NCBI GenBank assembly: GCA_002423265.1
Contig: DIVE01000050.1
Location: 4,818-16,845 of the forward strand
DNA from: Methylophilaceae bacterium UBA6140
Lineage (GTDB): Bacteria > Pseudomonadota > Gammaproteobacteria > Burkholderiales > Methylophilaceae
DNA length: 12,028 bases
Reading direction: 5' to 3'
Positions 1 through 7,371 of this stretch are shown piece by piece (the stretch's first letter is position 1; each line of letters starts with the position of its first letter). Made by a program: the position numbers and the translations under genes. Below the pieces are notes generated by a model that did not search any database, was not told the DNA's origin, and saw nothing but the letters and a program-made list of their open reading frames with translations.

Positions 1-198
1 GCGCAGCTGGAAGGCACCGAAAACCGCATTACGGTAGCGCGCAACCGTTATATTCAGGCGGTGCAGCAATACAACACCACGGTGCGCTCGTTCCCGACCA
101 ACATCACGGCGATGATTTTCGGCATGAAGACCAAACCGAATTTCAGCGTCGAGAATGAACAGGCGATTTCGGCACCGCCAACGGTTCAGTTCGAATAG
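1..198 (+). CDS. lemA: LemA family protein, C-terminal end (5' truncated by window)
   Basis: Only the last 65 residues are present; the reading frame is open from base 1 to a TAG stop at 196-198. The visible part holds the typical LemA tail: a helix ending ARNRYIQAVQQYN, then VRSFPTNI, then a short FGMKTKPNFSVEN stretch and an APPTVQFE end. LemA proteins are membrane-anchored helical-bundle proteins of unclear biochemical role, with a short N-terminal anchor and an outward-facing body; that anchor lies outside the window. The next genes encode two TPM-domain proteins, a common partner arrangement for lemA, so membership of one operon is likely. A 15-base near-duplication spans the stop codon and supplies a second in-frame stop (TAA, 211-213). 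The family call is made from motif recognition. Confidence 0.88.
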   Translation, partial: AQLEGTENRITVARNRYIQAVQQYNTTVRSFPTNITAMIFGMKTKPNFSVENEQAISAPPTVQFE

Positions 199-222
199 CC
201 CCGGTTCGAATAAGCCCCTGCC

Positions 223-1041
223 ATGCGCCGTTTGCTGTTTGCTTTTCTGCTGTTGTTGATTGCCGCCGGCGCCGTGGCAGAGGTTGCCGTGCCGCCGCTG
301 ACGGGGCGCGTGGTCGATCAGGTTGGCGTGCTGCAGCCCGATCAGCAGGCTGCGCTGGCGTCTCGACTGGCGACATTCGAGCAGCAGAAGGGCAGTCAGA
401 TCGCAGTGTTGATTGTGCCGACGACACAGCCGGAAAGCATCGAGCAGTTCGCTATCCGCGTTGTCGATCAGTGGAAATTGGGACGCAAGGGGGTCGACGA
501 CGGCCTGCTGATTCTGCTGGCGATGGAAGACCGCAGCATGCGTATTGAAGTCGGCTACGGTCTCGAGGGCGTGATTCCGGATGCCGTCGCCAAGCGTGTG
601 ATTGCCGAAATCATGACACCTTACTTCCGGCAGGGCGATTTTTACGGCGGGCTCAATGCCGCAGTCGAGCAGATCATTGCGTTGATCGACGGCGAGCCTT
701 TGCCGGAGCCTGCCGTAAAAAGTACCGCCAGCGGCGGCTCGTTCGAGGATATGCTGCCCTTGCTGCTGTTCGGTGCGATCGCAGTGGGCGGCGTGTTGCG
801 TGCGATTTTCGGCCGCTTTGTCGGTGGCGCCATCGGCGGCGGTGCGGTCGGCATGCTGGTCTGGTTTCTGGGCGGTGGTTTGTTGTTCGCGCTGGTGCTT
901 GGTATCGTTGCTTTCATCATGACCATGAGCGGCGGTATGGGTGGCCTCGGTGGCGGCATGGGCCGCAGCGGCATGGGTGGTGGCGGATTTTCCGGCGGCG
1001 GCGGTGGTTTCGGCGGCGGGGGCGCATCCGGGCGATGGTAA
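223..1041 (+). CDS. TPM-domain membrane protein, YgcG-like, Gly-rich tail
   Basis: The 272-residue product begins with a signal peptide (MRRLLFAFLLLLIAAGAVA, cleavage near residue 19). A TPM domain follows at about residues 26-150, with the usual landmarks VVDQVGVL, a DDGLLILLA strand, RSMRIEVGYGLEG and IPDAV. Two hydrophobic segments at about 174-195 and 203-236 should span the membrane. The tail is almost pure glycine with Ser/Phe and ends GGGGASGRW, the standard ending of the YgcG-like subfamily. TPM proteins are linked to envelope processes and, in plants, photosystem II repair; the bacterial role is not settled. ATG 223 is preferred because it gives an intact signal peptide, although no good Shine-Dalgarno is visible, so translation may depend on coupling with lemA 24 bases upstream. 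The gene overlaps the next by ATGGTAA. Confidence 0.9.
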   Translation: MRRLLFAFLLLLIAAGAVAEVAVPPLTGRVVDQVGVLQPDQQAALASRLATFEQQKGSQIAVLIVPTTQPESIEQFAIRVVDQWKLGRKGVDDGLLILLAMEDRSMRIEVGYGLEGVIPDAVAKRVIAEIMTPYFRQGDFYGGLNAAVEQIIALIDGEPLPEPAVKSTASGGSFEDMLPLLLFGAIAVGGVLRAIFGRFVGGAIGGGAVGMLVWFLGGGLLFALVLGIVAFIMTMSGGMGGLGGGMGRSGMGGGGFSGGGGGFGGGGASGRW

Positions 1042-1538
1042 GATCGATCAAACAATGGTGCCTGAATCTGGTCAGCGGCCCCTGGCTGGTGCGCCGCTAT
1101 TTCAGCGCCTCTGCCATGCAGCGTATCGAGGCGGCCATCCGGCAAAGCGAGGCGCGGCATTCGGGACAAGTCTGCTTCGTCGTCGAGGCCGGGCTTGACC
1201 CTTACAGTCTGCTCAAAGGTGTTTCTCCGCGCGAACGGGCGCTGGCGCTGTTTTCCAGTCTGCGCATCTGGGATACCGAAGCCAATAACGGTGTGCTGAT
1301 CTATCTGCTGCTGGCCGATCACGATGTCGAAATCGTTGCCGACCGCGGTATCAGCCGTCATGTCGCGCCGGAGGTCTGGGCGGCCATCTGTCATGAGATG
1401 GAGCAGCAGTTCAGGCAACAAGCGTTCGAGCACGGCATCCTGCTGGGAGTGGAACAGGCGAGTCTGTTGCTGCAACAGCATTTCCCTGCCGGCCCATCGG
1501 AGGCGAACGAGCTGCCCGACCGACCGCTTGTGTTGTAA
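1035..1538 (+). CDS. Second TPM-domain protein, no signal peptide
   Basis: This 167-residue protein starts inside the stop region of the preceding gene (ATGGTAA, 7-base overlap), which indicates translational coupling. It carries a TPM-like domain across about residues 28-150: an IEAAIRQSEARHSGQVCFVVE segment, ERALALFSSLRIWDTEANNGVLIYLLLADHDVEIVADRGI, and a C-terminal helical part ending in VEQASLLLQQHF. The core resembles the TPM domain of the neighbour. Unlike the neighbour it has no cleavable signal peptide, no evident membrane anchor and no glycine tail. Its length is normal for the short TPM proteins that often follow lemA and a long TPM gene. The N-terminal 20 residues are basic and amphipathic and might associate with the membrane. 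Exact function unknown; family call confident. Confidence 0.87.
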   Translation: MVRSIKQWCLNLVSGPWLVRRYFSASAMQRIEAAIRQSEARHSGQVCFVVEAGLDPYSLLKGVSPRERALALFSSLRIWDTEANNGVLIYLLLADHDVEIVADRGISRHVAPEVWAAICHEMEQQFRQQAFEHGILLGVEQASLLLQQHFPAGPSEANELPDRPLVL

Positions 1539-1541
1539 GGA
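1537..1541 (+). promoter_or_regulatory. Shine-Dalgarno fixing a GTG start
   Basis: AAGGA overlaps the TAA stop of the second TPM gene and lies 7 bases before GTG 1549. It selects that GTG over the much longer open frame that reaches back into the TPM gene, and couples the two genes. Confidence 0.6.
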
Positions 1542-1548
1542 TAGTGCT

Positions 1549-2157
1549 GTGCCGGTTGCTTTTCTGATACTAAGCCTGCTTGCCGTCAGCGGCCATGCCT
1601 TGGCCGGCAGCGAGGAGATGACGCGGGTGTTGCGGCAGCAGCCGGCGGTTTCCGCCTTCGAGGTTTGCCATGCCGGCGGTTGTGCCCGGGTCAGTCAGGC
1701 CGGGCTTCATCAGCAGGAATGGCAGCAGATCGCCGGCGCCTGCGAGCAGCCGCTCGAGACGGCTGAAGCCGAGCGCGATTGCATCGCTTTCAGCATCGGC
1801 GAGTTCGAGGCTCTGGTCGGCCCCAAGACCGGCACTCATACCGACCGCGGCGGTACCTTCGGTAATTCCGTCTATCCCGGCCAGATGGATTGCAACGACG
1901 AAGCCATCAACACCACGACCTATCTGCGGCTGATGGAAATGCACGGCCTGCTGCGCCACCACGCGATCGAGGATATCCGCACGCGCGGCTTTTTCTTCAA
2001 CCGCTGGCCGCATACCACTGCCGTGATTCGTGAACTGGAAAGCGGGCAACGTTATGCCGTCGACGCCTGGTTTTACGATAACGGCTATCCTGCCGTGGTG
2101 CTGCCGTTCGAAACCTGGAAATCGGGCTGGAAGCCGGCCGACAGTCACGCACGCTAG
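1549..2157 (+). CDS. Exported protein with Cys-His-Asp set, possible transglutaminase-like fold
   Basis: GTG 1549 gives a 202-residue protein with a signal peptide (PVAFLILSLLAVSGHALA, cleavage near residue 19). An earlier in-frame start would overlap the TPM gene extensively and bury the signal peptide, so it was discarded. I do not recognise a named family. The C-terminal half shows MDCNDEAINTTTYLRLM (Cys115 at a helix start, followed by Gly133), then RWPHTTAVI (His155 opening a strand), then YAVDAWFYDNG (Asp172 in a VDxW motif). That order and spacing (40 and 17 residues) match the Cys-His-Asp layout of transglutaminase-like and LapG-type cysteine peptidases. Four more cysteines (40, 45, 65, 78) sit in the N-terminal half and could form disulfides in the periplasm. 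Close coupling to the TPM genes suggests an envelope role. That it is a real gene is secure; the fold is an inference. Confidence 0.8.
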   Translation: MPVAFLILSLLAVSGHALAGSEEMTRVLRQQPAVSAFEVCHAGGCARVSQAGLHQQEWQQIAGACEQPLETAEAERDCIAFSIGEFEALVGPKTGTHTDRGGTFGNSVYPGQMDCNDEAINTTTYLRLMEMHGLLRHHAIEDIRTRGFFFNRWPHTTAVIRELESGQRYAVDAWFYDNGYPAVVLPFETWKSGWKPADSHAR

Positions 2158-2184
2158 AAAGTATTGACCGCTGCAGCCGGTAGC

Positions 2185-2212
2185 GCTGACTTTGCTGCGG
2201 TTTCCCTATAAA
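2185..2212 (+). promoter_or_regulatory. Possible proS promoter
   Basis: TATAAA (inside TATAAAAT, 2207-2214) makes a good -10 element 36 bases before the proS ATG. The best -35 candidate, GCTGAC at 2185-2190 with a 16-base spacer, is poor. The preceding gene ends at 2157, so a separate promoter for proS is reasonable. Confidence 0.4.
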
Positions 2213-2247
2213 ATCCAGACCTTATTCAATCACTTCGAAGAGTTGTA

Positions 2248-3960
2248 ATGCGCGCCTCCCAATTTTTTATCGCTACCCAGAAAGAAGCCCCGAACGAAGC
2301 CGAACTGCCCAGCCATAAACTGATGCTGCGTGCAGGTTTGATCAAGCGTCTGGGCTCCGGACTTTACAGCTGGATGCCGCTGGGCTTGCGCGTGTTGCGC
2401 AAGGTGGAGAACATCGTCCGCGATGAGATGAACAAGGCGGGAGCGCTCGAGTTGCTGATGCCGGCCGTGCAGCCGAAGGAGCTGTGGGAAGAAACCGGCC
2501 GCTGGGCGGTGTTCGGCCCGCAGATGTTGAAGATCAAGGACCGCCATGAACGCGATTTCTGTTTCGGTCCGACGCACGAGGAAGTCATCACCGACATCGC
2601 GCGCAAGGAGATCAGGAGCTACAAACAACTGCCGCTCAATTTCTACCAGATCCAGACCAAGTTCCGCGACGAGATCCGTCCGCGCTTCGGCGTCATGCGT
2701 GCGCGCGAATTCGTCATGAAGGACGCCTATTCCTTCCATACCAGCTTCGAATCGCTGGAACAGACTTATGCGCAGATGTATCAGGCTTACAGCAACATTT
2801 TCAACCGGCTCGGCCTCAAGTTCCGTGCCGTGCGCGCGGATACCGGCGCCATCGGCGGCGAGGGCTCGCATGAGTTCCACGTGCTGGCCGATTCCGGTGA
2901 GGACGCGCTCGCTTACTGCGAACATTCCGATTTCGCTGCCAACGTCGAGCTGGCCGAGGCGCTGGCGCCGACGCAGGCGCGTGCCGCAGCAGAGGAATCC
3001 ATGCGCGAGGTGGAGACGCCGAAACAGACCGCCTGCGAAGATGTCGCCGCCCTGCTGGGCATTCCCTTGCAACGCACGGTGAAGGCGATCGCGCTGATGG
3101 CGGACAGCCAGTTTTATCTTTTACTGTTGCGCGGCGACCACACGCTGAACGAGGTCAAGGCCGGCAAGATCGAAGGCCTGGCCGGTTTCCGTTTTGCGAC
3201 GGAAGAGGAAATCCGCGCGCACCTGAATTGCCCGCCCGGTTTCATCGGGCCGGTCGGTGCCGGTGCGCAGGTGAAGGTGATCGCAGACCGCAGCGTTGCC
3301 ATCATGAGCGATTTTGTCTGCGGTGCGAACAAGCCAAAATACCATCTGGCCGGCGTCAACTTCGGCCGCGATCTGCCGGAGCCGCTGCTGGTTGCCGATA
3401 TCCGTAATGTCTTGGCTGGTGACGCGTCACCTGACGGCAATGGCGTATTAAGTCTGTGCCGCGGTATTGAAGTCGGCCATATCTTCCAGCTCCGTACCAA
3501 ATACGCGGAGGCGATGGAGGCCACCTACCTTGATGAAAACGGCCAGACCCGGATCATGGAAATGGGTTGTTACGGCATCGGCGTTTCGCGCATTGTCGGT
3601 GCTGCGATCGAGCAGGGCAACGATGCCAGAGGGATCGTTTTCTCCGCTGCGATGGCGCCGTTCGAGGTGACCATTGCGCCGATCGGCATGGACAAGAGCG
3701 ATGCGGTCAGAGCTACGGCTACCGGCCTGTACGAGCAATTGAAAGCTGCCGGTATCGACGTGCTGCTCGATGATCGCGGCGAGCGCCCCGGCGTCATGTT
3801 CGCCGAAATGGAGCTGATCGGCATTCCGCATCGAATTGTGGTCGGCGACCGTGGTCTCAAGGATGGGCAGGTCGAATATCAGGCGCGCACCGATGCCGAG
3901 GCAAAGCAGGTGCCGCTGGATGCGATTTTCGATCTGATTAGACAGCAACTGGGCAAATAG
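2248..3960 (+). CDS. proS: Prolyl-tRNA synthetase, bacterial type with editing domain
   Basis: This class II aminoacyl-tRNA synthetase charges tRNA-Pro with proline in the cytoplasm. Its 570 residues fit the long bacterial form (about 570). Visible signatures: motif 1 region around [17 protein letters not shown] (about 63-79), the ATP-binding motif 2 as [10 protein letters not shown] (139-148) followed by [15 protein letters not shown], and motif 3 as GCYGIGVSR (440-448). An inserted YbaK/INS-type editing domain lies between about 225 and 405; it contains TVKAI with Lys279, matching the lysine known for hydrolysing mischarged Ala-tRNA-Pro in the E. coli enzyme, and a [12 protein letters not shown] segment. 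The C-terminal anticodon-binding domain occupies about 470-570. ATG 2248 follows a modest GAAGAG ribosome-binding site and gives the usual [11 protein letters not shown]-terminus. A lytic transglycosylase gene follows after 16 bases and is probably co-transcribed. No defect seen. Confidence 0.98.
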   Translation: MRASQFFIATQKEAPNEAELPSHKLMLRAGLIKRLGSGLYSWMPLGLRVLRKVENIVRDEMNKAGALELLMPAVQPKELWEETGRWAVFGPQMLKIKDRHERDFCFGPTHEEVITDIARKEIRSYKQLPLNFYQIQTKFRDEIRPRFGVMRAREFVMKDAYSFHTSFESLEQTYAQMYQAYSNIFNRLGLKFRAVRADTGAIGGEGSHEFHVLADSGEDALAYCEHSDFAANVELAEALAPTQARAAAEESMREVETPKQTACEDVAALLGIPLQRTVKAIALMADSQFYLLLLRGDHTLNEVKAGKIEGLAGFRFATEEEIRAHLNCPPGFIGPVGAGAQVKVIADRSVAIMSDFVCGANKPKYHLAGVNFGRDLPEPLLVADIRNVLAGDASPDGNGVLSLCRGIEVGHIFQLRTKYAEAMEATYLDENGQTRIMEMGCYGIGVSRIVGAAIEQGNDARGIVFSAAMAPFEVTIAPIGMDKSDAVRATATGLYEQLKAAGIDVLLDDRGERPGVMFAEMELIGIPHRIVVGDRGLKDGQVEYQARTDAEAKQVPLDAIFDLIRQQLGK

Positions 3961-3976
3961 CAGAAGCGGAAAAATC

Positions 3977-4579
3977 TTGAAAATCTGGCTGACATCGCTG
4001 CTTTTTCTTTGCTCGCTGGCGGCGCACGCGGGCAATCAGCTGGAAGAGCCTTTGTCGAACAGCGTCAAGGCGCAGATGCAGAAATCCATCAGCGACAGCG
4101 CCGCGCCGAGGCTGGTGTTTGCGACCGAGGCCGAAGGCCTGCACTGGCTCGGTGAGATGTCCAAACGCCTGCAGAAGCGCATGCCTAACCAGGAGATGCG
4201 CGAGGATTTTCTGCGCACCGTGCATTACGAGGCTTCGCGCGCCGGGCTGGATCCGCAGATGGTGCTGGGCCTGATCCAGGTCGAGAGCGGCTTCAAGAAA
4301 TATGCGATTTCATCCGCCGGTGCGCGCGGTTTCATGCAGGTCATGCCTTTCTGGGTGCGCACCATAGGTGCGCCCGATCATAATCTGTTTCACATGCGGC
4401 TCAATCTGCGTTACGGCTGTACCATCCTGCGTCACTATATCGATATCGAGCGGGGTGATCTGTTCCGCGCTCTGGGCCGCTACAATGGCAGCCTGGGCCG
4501 TGCGCAATACCCCAATCTGGTGCTGGGCGCCTGGCGCAAGCACTGGGATTATCAACCACCGCCGACGCTAGGCGTCTGA
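3977..4579 (+). CDS. Secreted lytic transglycosylase, SLT family 1 (TTG start)
   Basis: The protein should cleave the MurNAc-GlcNAc bond of peptidoglycan in the periplasm, forming 1,6-anhydro-MurNAc ends. It has a signal peptide (MKIWLTSLLFLCSLAAHA, cleavage near residue 18), and an SLT domain from about residue 75. The catalytic glutamate is Glu103 in GLIQVESGFKKYA, followed by SSAGARGFMQVMP, a LRYGCTILRHYI segment and ALGRYNGS, the standard order of family 1 motifs. At 200 residues it is a compact single-domain enzyme. The start is TTG 3977: the next in-frame ATG would delete the export signal. The ribosome-binding site is weak (AGCGGA). Cys12 does not sit in a convincing lipobox, so a soluble periplasmic form is more likely than a lipoprotein. 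It follows proS by 16 bases, so probably shares its transcript. Confidence 0.92.
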   Translation: MKIWLTSLLFLCSLAAHAGNQLEEPLSNSVKAQMQKSISDSAAPRLVFATEAEGLHWLGEMSKRLQKRMPNQEMREDFLRTVHYEASRAGLDPQMVLGLIQVESGFKKYAISSAGARGFMQVMPFWVRTIGAPDHNLFHMRLNLRYGCTILRHYIDIERGDLFRALGRYNGSLGRAQYPNLVLGAWRKHWDYQPPPTLGV

Positions 4580-4591
4580 TTTCATTCGCCA

Positions 4592-4615
4592 GCCCGCGCT
4601 TTCTGGACGGCGGGC
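4592..4615 (+). other. Short GC-rich inverted repeat after the transglycosylase gene
   Basis: GCCCGC (4592-4597) and GCGGGC (4610-4615) form a perfect 6-base stem with a 12-base loop, 12 bases after the stop codon. No T tract follows, so it is not a canonical intrinsic terminator; it may stabilise the mRNA 3' end or assist Rho-dependent termination. Confidence 0.35.
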
Positions 4616-4656
4616 AGGCAGACGGAAACCCGATGCACAAATCTGGTGCCGCTTGT

Positions 4657-4685
4657 TTGCATTGCGCCAATTTTCATACTAGTAT
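4657..4685 (+). promoter_or_regulatory. Candidate sigma-70 promoter for the DUF1097 gene
   Basis: TTGCAT (4657-4662) and TAGTAT (4680-4685) are separated by 17 bases, giving 4/6 or better matches at the right spacing. The 200-base gap 4580-4779 otherwise holds the hairpin described above and a strong ribosome-binding site; a leader of about 85-90 bases would result. I saw no riboswitch-like structure in that leader. Confidence 0.42.
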
Positions 4686-4779
4686 CATTCCCGGTAACCT
4701 GATCAAGCAGAAATATTTCAATAGCGCGTTGGTACTGATCCGGTTGCAGCTGTTCCATCTTTATTAACGGGAGGAATGT

Positions 4780-5283
4780 ATGTCTAAGTTAACTGCACTA
4801 TCTTTGAGTATTGCTGTTCTTGGTGGCATTTGGGCTTTTCTGGCATTGGGCCCGCTCGCTGGTTTGGTATTGGTTTGGGCAGGCTTTATCGCATGGGGCT
4901 GTTATTTCCACACAGGCGGAGACACCGCTGCCTTGCAAAAAACCATCGTTGGCATGATCTATGGCGCAGTCATCGCCGGTGTGGCGCTGTTCCTGGTCGG
5001 GCTTAATCCGCTCGGTTTGCCGGGTGTATCCGGCCCTGCGGTCTACATTGCCGTAACGGTGTTTCTCCTGGTGATCGTGGCGGGCTGCAATCTGCTGTCC
5101 ACAGTGCCGGCCAATGTTTACGGCTATGCGGCAACAGCGGCCTATGCCCTGCAAACCGCCGATGCCGGTAGCGTGACCGCGCCGGACATGAGCAACCCCG
5201 TGTTGCTGATTGCACTTTCTACCGTGCTCGGTGCCGTGTTCGGCTTGGTCTCGGGCAAAGTGGCTGACGCGCTCAGCAAGTAA
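4780..5283 (+). CDS. DUF1097 family inner-membrane protein
   Basis: This 167-residue protein is almost entirely hydrophobic, with about five to six membrane segments (roughly 8-25, 26-42, 55-75, 87-108, 112-126, 141-162). The pattern, including the GGDTAALQKTI stretch after the second helix and the ANVYGYAATAAYAL segment, fits the DUF1097 family, which includes E. coli YcdZ. The family has no established biochemical function; transport or membrane-stress roles have only been guessed at. Translation starts at ATG 4780 behind a strong GGGAGG (4769-4774, 5-base spacing). The gene stands alone, with its own likely promoter upstream and an intrinsic terminator 12 bases after the stop, so it is regulated independently of the proS unit. 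The family assignment is from memory of the sequence pattern. Confidence 0.85.
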   Translation: MSKLTALSLSIAVLGGIWAFLALGPLAGLVLVWAGFIAWGCYFHTGGDTAALQKTIVGMIYGAVIAGVALFLVGLNPLGLPGVSGPAVYIAVTVFLLVIVAGCNLLSTVPANVYGYAATAAYALQTADAGSVTAPDMSNPVLLIALSTVLGAVFGLVSGKVADALSK

Positions 5284-5295
5284 TCTCTACGATGT

Positions 5296-5331
5296 AAAAA
5301 AACCGCTCTCTGTTCGGAGGGCGGTTTTTTT
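5296..5331. terminator. Bidirectional intrinsic terminator between convergent genes
   Basis: A 9-base-pair stem, ACCGCTCTC (5302-5310) with GAGGGCGGT (5317-5325), including one G-T pair, closes a 6-base loop. Seven A bases precede it and seven T bases follow it, so it can end transcription in both directions: the DUF1097 gene on + (stop 5283) and the secreted propeller gene on - (stop 5353). Confidence 0.93.
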
Positions 5332-5352
5332 GTCACTGATTTTCGGGCTTTT

Positions 5353-6246
5353 TTATCGTGCCTGGTCCGAAATGCGATAGCCGTAATAGGTACCGAACTC
5401 GCCTTCCGATTCTGCATAGACAAAAAACAAGCCGTTGCTGTAGCCGGTGCCGTTGATGTGGTTCTGCGAGCGCAGCTTCAGGCTTGTTGGCAATGTGCTT
5501 CTGGCGACGAATTTACCTTCCAGATTGAATACCAGCACAGCCTTGTGGTCGATATCCAGCAATGCCAGCTCTTCGCCGGGAACGCCGGTGTAGGCGACGA
5601 AGTGATGGCCGATTTCATCCGACTTCGCGCCGGCGGCCGCAAGATCGAGCGCGATTTCACCAATTTTCTCGCGCTTGGGGGATTCAACGATATGGATGAT
5701 GTTGCTCCGCTCCTGTTTGGCGTAATAGACATTCCTGCCGGCATCATAGCTTGGAATCGTGCTGGGGCTGCCGAAAGCGGGGTTGTAGCCGGTGATTTCC
5801 CTGGCGTCGTCTTTCAGCGTGCCGTCTTCATTCAGCAACAAGGCGAAAATGCCGGTATTCGGCGCAAACCCGGCTGCGCTTGATATGTTGTAGGTGATGG
5901 ATTCCAGCTGATGGGTGTTGGTGTTGTAGTAAACCGAGCGGTTGTCGAGGCCGGGCTTGGCGGAAGACAGGTATTTGCCGCCTTCGTCATACACATGCAC
6001 TTCCGATTGCGAGGCGCGTGCCAGCGGGTCGCCGGGGATCGGCCCCAGCCCGCCATCGGCAACGAAATATTGTTTCTGAAACGGCAGATAGGCAACGGTC
6101 ATCGGCCGCGAGCTTGGCTTTTTGGCCAGCGCGATTTTGACTTCCGGCACTGCCTGGGCAAGCACTTCGGCGCCGGCCGGCAGCGTGAACAGGGAGGAGA
6201 GCATCAGACCGGTTGCGGCTAAAGTGGTGTGTTTGATCACTGACAT
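5353..6246 (-). CDS. Secreted protein of unknown function, probable beta-propeller
   Basis: ATG at 6246 gives 297 residues with a signal peptide (MSVIKHTTLAATGLMLSSLF..., cleavage after AGA at 26 or after AQA at 32). A longer open frame to 6306 adds only a non-signal-like N-terminus, and AAGG lies 8 bases before ATG 6246, so the shorter start is chosen. I do not recognise a named family. The mature part is strand-rich with blade-like repeats such as VHVYDEGGKYLS (83-94) and VLVFNLEGKFVA (237-248), plus VAYLPFQKQYFVAD and GTGYSNGLFFVYAESEG, which suggests an NHL/YncE-type beta-propeller. No catalytic signature is visible. It lies 66 bases downstream of queA on the same strand, so it could be read from queA; a weak promoter (TTGTGC, 16-base spacer, TATCTG; 6308 to 6281) could serve it alone. 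Transcription ends at the shared terminator. Confidence 0.82.
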   Translation of the reverse strand: MSVIKHTTLAATGLMLSSLFTLPAGAEVLAQAVPEVKIALAKKPSSRPMTVAYLPFQKQYFVADGGLGPIPGDPLARASQSEVHVYDEGGKYLSSAKPGLDNRSVYYNTNTHQLESITYNISSAAGFAPNTGIFALLLNEDGTLKDDAREITGYNPAFGSPSTIPSYDAGRNVYYAKQERSNIIHIVESPKREKIGEIALDLAAAGAKSDEIGHHFVAYTGVPGEELALLDIDHKAVLVFNLEGKFVARSTLPTSLKLRSQNHINGTGYSNGLFFVYAESEGEFGTYYGYRISDQAR

Positions 6247-6312
6247 GGGTTCAACCTTGGTTCGCGATAAGTGGTTTCGACAGATAGTTGAGTGTGGATT
6301 CCGCACAAGAGT

Positions 6313-7338
6313 TCATGCACGTTCGAGCAGCATGGCATCGCCATAGCTGAAAAAGCGGTAGCGCTCGGCAATCGCATGCTGATAGGCCGCCTTGATATTC
6401 TCGATACCGGCGAAAGCGGAGACCAGCATCAGCAGGGTACTTTTCGGCAGATGGAAATTGGTGAGCAAACGTTCCACCACCTGAAAGCGGTATCCCGGCG
6501 TGATGAAAATGTCGGTTTCGCCGGAACCGGCTTGCAGGCCACCGGCGCGTGCTGCGCTCTCCAGCGCACGCAGTACGGTCGTGCCGACTGCGGTGACCTT
6601 GCCGCCGTTGGCTTGCGCACGGCGGATGGCTTCCACCGTTTCGGCCGGCACCGAATACAGTTCGCTGTGCATCACGTGGTCCTTGATGTCGTCCACCCGT
6701 ACCGGCTGAAAAGTGCCGGCACCGACATGCAACGTCACGTAGGCGATAGCGATACCGGCGGCCTTCAGTTTCGCGATCATTGCATCATCGAAATGCAGGC
6801 CCGCTGTCGGCGCGGCGACAGCGCCGGGCTGACGGGCGAACACGGTCTGATAGCGCTCCTCGTCCTCGCTGCCGGCGTGATGGCTGATGTACGGCGGCAA
6901 GGGCAGGCTGCCGTAGCGGTCGATCAACTCGATCGCCGGGGTTTCGCTTTCGATATGGAGCAGAAAGAGATCATCCTGCCGTTCGATGACACTGGCATCG
7001 AACGCCTCGGCGATTCTGATGCGGCTGCCCGGTTTGGGTGAGCGTGAAGCGCGAATCAGCGCCAGCACGCGATGGGCATCCAGCACTCTTTCCACCATCA
7101 CCTCGACTTTGCCGCCGCTGGCTTTTTCGCCATGGAGGCGCGCCTTGATCACGCGGGTATCGTTCAGAATCAGCACATCGTGCGGGCCGAGAAAATCCGG
7201 TAGCTGGCGGAACCAGTGATCTGCGATGGCGCCGCTGACGCCGTCCAATCTCAACAAACGGCTGGCGCTACGCTCTGCGGCGGGAAATTGGGCGATGAGT
7301 TGTTCGGGAAGATCAAAATCGAAATCGGTAGTGCGCAT
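6313..7338 (-). CDS. queA: S-adenosylmethionine:tRNA ribosyltransferase-isomerase
   Basis: QueA transfers and rearranges the ribose of S-adenosylmethionine onto 7-aminomethyl-7-deazaguanine at position 34 of tRNAs with GUN anticodons, giving epoxyqueuosine, in the cytoplasm. The 341-residue length is normal. Conserved blocks are all present: [20 protein letters not shown] near the N-terminus, [15 protein letters not shown] (56-70), [18 protein letters not shown] (167-184), [12 protein letters not shown] (203-214), HSELYSVP (224-231), [12 protein letters not shown] (250-261) and [16 protein letters not shown] (294-309). ATG 7338 is preferred because an earlier in-frame ATG at 7371 would run through the -10 element and touch the divergent tRNA gene. 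The ribosome-binding site is weak (AGGA only 2 bases away), so the leader may be very short. tgt, the usual queuosine partner, is not in the window. Confidence 0.97.
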   Translation of the reverse strand: MRTTDFDFDLPEQLIAQFPAAERSASRLLRLDGVSGAIADHWFRQLPDFLGPHDVLILNDTRVIKARLHGEKASGGKVEVMVERVLDAHRVLALIRASRSPKPGSRIRIAEAFDASVIERQDDLFLLHIESETPAIELIDRYGSLPLPPYISHHAGSEDEERYQTVFARQPGAVAAPTAGLHFDDAMIAKLKAAGIAIAYVTLHVGAGTFQPVRVDDIKDHVMHSELYSVPAETVEAIRRAQANGGKVTAVGTTVLRALESAARAGGLQAGSGETDIFITPGYRFQVVERLLTNFHLPKSTLLMLVSAFAGIENIKAAYQHAIAERYRFFSYGDAMLLERA

Positions 7339-7353
7339 AGTCCTGACTGCTTG

Positions 7354-7360
7354 TATAATA
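7354..7360. promoter_or_regulatory. Shared -10 elements of the tRNA-Leu and queA promoters
   Basis: TATAAT (7354-7359) is a perfect + strand -10 for the tRNA gene, 12 bases before its 5' end, followed by a GC-rich discriminator (CGGCCTCC) of the kind found at stringently controlled stable-RNA promoters. The - strand reads TATTAT at 7360-7355, a 5/6 -10 for queA. No good -35 is seen on either strand: the tRNA -35 position falls on the first codons of queA. Confidence 0.65.
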
Positions 7361-7371
7361 CGGCCTCCCAT

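Noticed and set aside
204..214. GGTTCGAAT as a tRNA T-arm remnant or attachment site
   Set aside because: It is explained by the local tandem duplication at the lemA stop; no tRNA fold and no integrase are present nearby.
642..1481. 279-codon proline-rich open frame antisense to the TPM genes
   Set aside because: The proline run is simply the reverse complement of the glycine-rich tail codons of the first TPM protein.
1324..1548. Longer N-terminus for the exported Cys-His-Asp protein
   Set aside because: It would overlap the TPM gene by over 200 bases and place the signal peptide internally; GTG 1549 has a well-spaced AAGGA.
2167..2201. Inverted repeat after the exported protein gene as a terminator
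   Set aside because: The stem (ACCGC-T-GCA with TGC-T-GCGGT) has an internal mismatch and an 18-base loop, and only three T bases follow; it also overlaps the likely proS promoter.
2230..3072. 280-codon open frame antisense to proS
   Set aside because: Shadow of the proS coding strand; no independent support.
6292..7041. 249-codon open frame antisense to queA
   Set aside because: It lies fully opposite conserved queA blocks and has no convincing ribosome-binding site or domain.
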